Assembly: GCA_011051475.1 (NCBI GenBank)
Contig: DRLE01000246.1
Location: 1-8,407 of the forward strand
DNA: 8,407 nucleotides
From: Gammaproteobacteria bacterium
GTDB taxonomy: Bacteria > Pseudomonadota > Gammaproteobacteria > SZUA-229
Direction: 5' to 3'
The notes under the pieces were generated by a model. It was not told the DNA's origin and ran no database searches. It was given only the letters and a program-made list of their open reading frames with translations. The position numbers and the translations under genes are program-made. Positions 5,836-8,407 of the stretch are shown piece after piece. The first letter of the stretch is position 1. Each line of letters starts with the position of its first letter.

Positions 5836-6380
5836 GGCTCGCCTTCCTCAACAGGCGCGTCTTCCGCGCAGTAGAGTTTGTCGGTTTTTATGGTAATGGT
5901 TTTTCCCTGCCTGTCCTTACCCGTGGCAAAGCGGGCGGTAAGACTGAAGTAGCCCGGTGTAAACGGCAGTACCAGATTACCGCCCTCGCGCTCGCCGGGC
6001 AGATAGTCCAGTGTGTCGGGAATCAGGGTCCAGCGAAAGGTGGACTGTTTGCTTAGCGGAATGTTCATTGCCTGCCAGCGCTCTTTCCAGCTATCGCGCG
6101 GCCTGGGCGTAACAGTTTTTCCATTTATGGAAAATTCCCAGCGGCTAAGGTCCAGCCAGATTCTGGTATTGCTGGTATTGGTTATGCCGACGGTAATAAA
6201 GCACTGCTTTTCTAATAGATTACGCATCTCGGCAGGAAAGCCGCGTGCCTCGTAGAAAGACATCATCTGGTTGGGTGTACGCGGGGTGAATTCGACATGC
6301 AGCTCGGGGGTTTCAATAATTACGGGCTGTGCAACCTGCATATGGCCGATCACAACAAGAAAAGGCAGGATAGTAGACAT
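5832..6380 (-). CDS. Unrecognised, probably exported 182-aa protein upstream of tlpA-like gene
   Basis: I do not recognise this family. Residues 1-18 are hydrophobic (MSTILPFLVVIGHMQVAQ) and look like a short signal peptide lacking a positive start, so export is likely but not certain. The rest alternates short hydrophobic stretches with polar turns, as in a beta-sandwich. Notable patches are RIWLDLSRWEFSINGK (73-88) and a proline/glycine-rich stretch around LDYLPGEREGGNLVLPF (124-140). There are two cysteines, Cys60 and Cys171, which could be a disulfide handled by the neighbouring thioredoxin; this is an inference. An in-frame stop lies just upstream, so the ATG at 6380 is the only usable start. 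The 3' end shares ATGA with the tlpA-like gene. Confidence 0.8.
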   Translation of the reverse strand: MSTILPFLVVIGHMQVAQPVIIETPELHVEFTPRTPNQMMSFYEARGFPAEMRNLLEKQCFITVGITNTSNTRIWLDLSRWEFSINGKTVTPRPRDSWKERWQAMNIPLSKQSTFRWTLIPDTLDYLPGEREGGNLVLPFTPGYFSLTARFATGKDRQGKTITIKTDKLYCAEDAPVEEGEP

Positions 6381-6607
6381 GGTATTTACCGTTGTGGATT
6401 ACAGTCCGGGGTTGTATTGAGTGGCAGGACATGCAGTTTTACCTGTTCAGGGGCAGAATTCAACTGCCGATTTCAGCTGTCGCGAGATACGGTTTGAATC
6501 GGGTGCAAGCGGCCGGCGTGTTCATGGCGAGAAACGGGTTAAACCTGTAAGTTGTAACCATATTGCTTTTTTTCGGCTAAACTTTATGCTTTTTGCGGAA
6601 GGCGCGC
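6381..6607. promoter_or_regulatory. Divergent intergenic region with operator-like palindromes
   Basis: This 227-bp gap separates the minus-strand thioredoxin operon from the plus-strand metal exporter. For the exporter, TTGCTT (6563-6568), a 16-bp spacer and TATGCT (6585-6590) form a fair promoter. An alternative is TTGTAA (6552-6557) with a longer spacer. Two small palindromes lie in the middle, CCTG-TT-CAGG (6442-6451) and GGCAG/CTGCC (6452-6456 with 6464-6468), either of which could be an operator or hairpin. For the minus-strand operon only a weak TGTAAT (6403-6398) was seen. No gene fits in the gap. Confidence 0.4.
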
Positions 6608-7744
6608 ATGAGTTCAGAATATTCCCTCCCTGTTCAGTTGCTGAATAATATCTGGCTGGTGTATCTGGATACGGCCTTCTGGATGCTGCTGGGCCTGCTG
6701 GCCGCGGGGTTGATCAAGTCCTTTATTTCCGAGGCCACTATGAAACGCTGGGTCGGCGGTAAGGGTATTGCCTCGATTTTCCGCGCGGCCCTGTTTGGCG
6801 CGCCTCTGCCATTGTGTTCCTGCGGTGTGCTGCCGGCGGCTATCGGCATGCGTCGCGCCGGCGCCTCGAAGGAAGCCACCGTGGCTTTCCTCATTTCCAC
6901 GCCGGAAACCAGCCTTGATTCCATTGCGGTGACCTATGCTCTGATGGGGCCTGTGATGGCCATTTTCCGGCCTGTTGCCGCGCTGTTCAATGCCATTGGC
7001 ACCGGCCTGCTGACTACCCTGGTGCCGGATCACACCGTTCCCGTAGAGAGTGAAGCACAGGCGGTTACCACCAGCTGCTGTTCTTCTGCACAGAAGGGCG
7101 AAGACAGTTGTTGCTCCAGCGTGACTGCTACGACAGAAAGCGGCAGCAGTTGCTGTAGCAGTGGAGGTGCCAGGCCCGAACAAAGCGGCTTTTTTCAGGG
7201 ACGTTTTTTCAAGGCGCTGTCCTTTGCCGGGGCCGAACTGCTGGATGATCTTTCAAAATGGCTGGCCATCGGTATTGTGCTGGCCGGCATTATGATGACA
7301 TTCATTCCGCCGGGCTGGCTGGCGCAGTGGGGCGGGGGGCTGAGCGCCATGCTGATTATGCTGGTGGTGGGGGTTCCCATGTATATCTGCGCCGTCGCCT
7401 CTACGCCGGTTGCCGCCGGCCTGTTGCTGGCCGGGGTATCGCCTGGCGCGGTGCTGATTTTCCTGCTGGTGGGGCCTGCCACCAATATTGCCAGCTTTGT
7501 CGTGCTGAAGCAGCAGCTGGGGCTGAAGGTTACCGTGGTATACCTGGTTGGCCTGTCGGCTTTAAGTCTGATTATGGGGCTGATGCTGGAGTGGCTGCTG
7601 GCCTGGCAGGGCTGGCAGATCCAGGCACGGCTTAGTGAAGCGCATGCCATGCTCCCTGAAATCGTCGCCTGGTCCAGCGCCATTTTGTTGCTGATCCTGG
7701 CCCTGCGGCCCCTGCGCCGCCGGCTTCTGCCGCAATTGGGTTAG
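6608..7744 (+). CDS. SO_0444-type Cu/Zn efflux permease (ArsP/DUF318 superfamily)
   Basis: The protein is 378 aa and integral to the inner membrane. The N-terminal half (about 15-140) contains the permease motif PLPLCSCGVLP (66-76, Cys70 and Cys72) and STPETSLDS (97-105). The C-terminal half (about 215-375) contains VPMYICAVASTP (256-267, Cys261) and VGPATNIASFV (288-298). This two-bundle layout is that of PF03773 permeases such as ArsP. The long polar linker carries three CCSS motifs (Cys157-158, 168-169, 182-183), a hallmark of the SO_0444 family, annotated as copper/zinc exporters; the linker probably loads metal. I chose the ATG at 6608 because GGAAGG (6597-6602) lies five bases upstream; a TTG at 6593 would add five residues and place that site inside the gene. 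It is divergent from the thioredoxin operon, and no metal regulator gene is adjacent. Confidence 0.88.
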   Translation: MSSEYSLPVQLLNNIWLVYLDTAFWMLLGLLAAGLIKSFISEATMKRWVGGKGIASIFRAALFGAPLPLCSCGVLPAAIGMRRAGASKEATVAFLISTPETSLDSIAVTYALMGPVMAIFRPVAALFNAIGTGLLTTLVPDHTVPVESEAQAVTTSCCSSAQKGEDSCCSSVTATTESGSSCCSSGGARPEQSGFFQGRFFKALSFAGAELLDDLSKWLAIGIVLAGIMMTFIPPGWLAQWGGGLSAMLIMLVVGVPMYICAVASTPVAAGLLLAGVSPGAVLIFLLVGPATNIASFVVLKQQLGLKVTVVYLVGLSALSLIMGLMLEWLLAWQGWQIQARLSEAHAMLPEIVAWSSAILLLILALRPLRRRLLPQLG

Positions 7745-7775
7745 CCCGGATTCCTGTTTTCGGGCCGTTTTCTTC
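7744..7775 (+). terminator. Weak rho-independent terminator candidate
   Basis: GCCCG (7744-7748) pairs with CGGGC (7761-7765) around a 12-nt loop, followed by CGTTTTCTTC. It begins at the last base of the exporter stop codon. The stem is short and the T run is interrupted, so termination may be partial. Confidence 0.4.
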
Positions 7776-7779
7776 GGTG

Positions 7780-7807
7780 TTTCATTCCGCGCGCATTAGT
7801 ATATAAT
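7780..7807 (+). promoter_or_regulatory. Putative promoter of the Ala/Lys-rich protein gene
   Basis: A perfect TATAAT at 7802-7807 lies in an AT-rich stretch. The -35 region is poor (TTTCAT at 7780-7785 with a 16-bp spacer). The implied start near 7814 gives a 5' leader of about 95 nt that contains the strong hairpin at 7852-7886. Confidence 0.45.
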
Positions 7808-7851
7808 TAAACGCTTATCCTAAATGCGCCAAAATCAACCTTTTTAATTTA

Positions 7852-7886
7852 CGGCCTGTTATGCCTGCCGGCATCTGAACGGGCCG
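7852..7886 (+). promoter_or_regulatory. Strong hairpin in the 5' leader of the Ala/Lys-rich gene
   Basis: CGGCCTGTT (7852-7860) pairs with AACGGGCCG (7878-7886), nine pairs with one T-G wobble. After a three-base bulge (CTG, 7875-7877), ATGCC (7861-7865) pairs with GGCAT (7870-7874) around a TGCC loop. No T run follows, so it is not a normal terminator. It also holds a five-codon mini-ORF (MPAGI, 7861-7878). It may control translation or message stability, which is an inference. Confidence 0.5.
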
Positions 7887-7908
7887 CTACTCGACACGGA
7901 TACCCACC

Positions 7909-8407
7909 ATGGCGGATGATAAAACTGAAACAAACGACAAGGGAGCCAAACCGGCTTCACAGACAACGCCAGCGAGCACGCAGGACACCGCGCAGGCTTC
8001 AGAGAAGTCTGAAGGGCGCACTGGCATAGAAGAAGCCGGGATTACCGCATCGACCAGGGCGCCGGTTAAAAAAGCACCGGCTAAAAAGGCCGGTACTAAA
8101 CAAACTGCGGCAAAAAAAGCGGCAGTGAAAAAGGCAGCTGTCAAAAAATCTACGGCCAAAAAAGCTACGACCAGCAAATCATCAGCCGCAAGCCCGAGCG
8201 CAGAAAAAGCATCGGCGCCTGCCGATACCACGGTACTTCCCGTGGTGGAAACCCTGGTCGCGCAGATGAATGCCGAGCGGGAAGTCCGTGACAGGCAGAT
8301 TTCTTCGCTGATCGAGGAAGTTCGCGGCGGTCTGGCTGCCCTGGACGATAAAACCCGGCAACAGGCTGAAAGCCACGAAAAGGAAATGGGCGGTCTGTAC
8401 CGTTCCC
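7909..8407 (+). CDS. Ala/Lys-rich histone-H1-like protein with coiled coil, 3' end outside window
   Basis: 166 codons are present and the frame is still open at the window edge. Residues 1-50 are acidic to polar and low in complexity. Residues 51-85 are a basic AKKA/VKKA array (VKKAPAKKAG, AAKKAAVKKAAVKKSTAKKA) like bacterial histone-H1-like tails and the tails of some phasin-type proteins. Residues 86-107 are a Ser/Ala linker. From about 109 the sequence becomes helical and charged (VVETLVAQMNAEREVRDRQ, then ISSLIEEVRGGLAALDDKT), a likely coiled coil. The tail probably binds DNA or RNA non-specifically and the coil drives oligomerisation; neither is shown. The start has only a weak GGA (7898-7900) upstream. 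A run of seven A residues at 8112-8118 is a possible slippage site. I do not recognise a named family. Confidence 0.8.
   Translation, partial: MADDKTETNDKGAKPASQTTPASTQDTAQASEKSEGRTGIEEAGITASTRAPVKKAPAKKAGTKQTAAKKAAVKKAAVKKSTAKKATTSKSSAASPSAEKASAPADTTVLPVVETLVAQMNAEREVRDRQISSLIEEVRGGLAALDDKTRQQAESHEKEMGGLYRS

Noticed and set aside
7852..7886. Hairpin as the terminator of the metal exporter gene
   Set aside because: No T run follows the stem, and a -10 for the next gene lies upstream of it.
7887..8231. 114-aa minus-strand ORF rich in Ala, Phe and Val
   Set aside because: It is the antisense image of the Lys/Ala-rich array (AAA/GCC codons read as Phe/Gly-Ala), not a gene.

Overview
The window looks like ordinary chromosome of a free-living gammaproteobacterium. 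GC content is moderate to high in genes. It carries REP-like palindromes, a two-membrane-segment protein of the DUF2788 type, a TlpA-like exported thioredoxin and an SO_0444-type metal exporter. The species cannot be fixed from this stretch, and no phage, plasmid, transposase, CRISPR, rRNA or tRNA was seen.

Positions 1-1077 hold no convincing protein gene. They are dominated by two diverged copies, in inverted orientation, of a gene-less structured repeat of about 280-350 bp (left about 101-447, right about 671-950). Three REP-like hairpins lie between them (475-506, 563-588, 613-636). The two copies share conserved sequence blocks, but two of their stem-loops have quite different sequences at equivalent positions while still pairing. 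This is the most interesting signal in the window, because it points to selection on structure.

Positions 1011-3744 hold a promoter, a seven-codon mini-ORF and a complete assimilatory nitrate reductase (nasA) with a C-terminal [2Fe-2S] BFD-like domain. No nitrite reductase, transporter, regulator or NasC-type flavoprotein is adjacent. A palindromic repeat (3783-3820) follows it.

Positions 3906-5217 hold a divergent pair: a 69-aa DUF2788-type membrane protein (minus strand, possibly leaderless) and a YdjM-type membrane hydrolase (plus strand). The latter is preceded by an 11-codon mini-ORF that ends in a TAATG overlap.

Positions 5266-6380 hold a minus-strand two-gene operon with an ATGA overlap: an unrecognised 182-aa probably exported protein, then a TlpA/ResA-like periplasmic thioredoxin. 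Divergent from it across 227 bp is the metal exporter (6608-7744), with three CCSS motifs in its cytoplasmic linker.

Positions 7745-8407 hold a weak terminator, a promoter-like -10, a strong 14-bp leader hairpin and the first 166 codons of an Ala/Lys-rich, histone-H1-like protein that turns into a predicted coiled coil and runs off the window.
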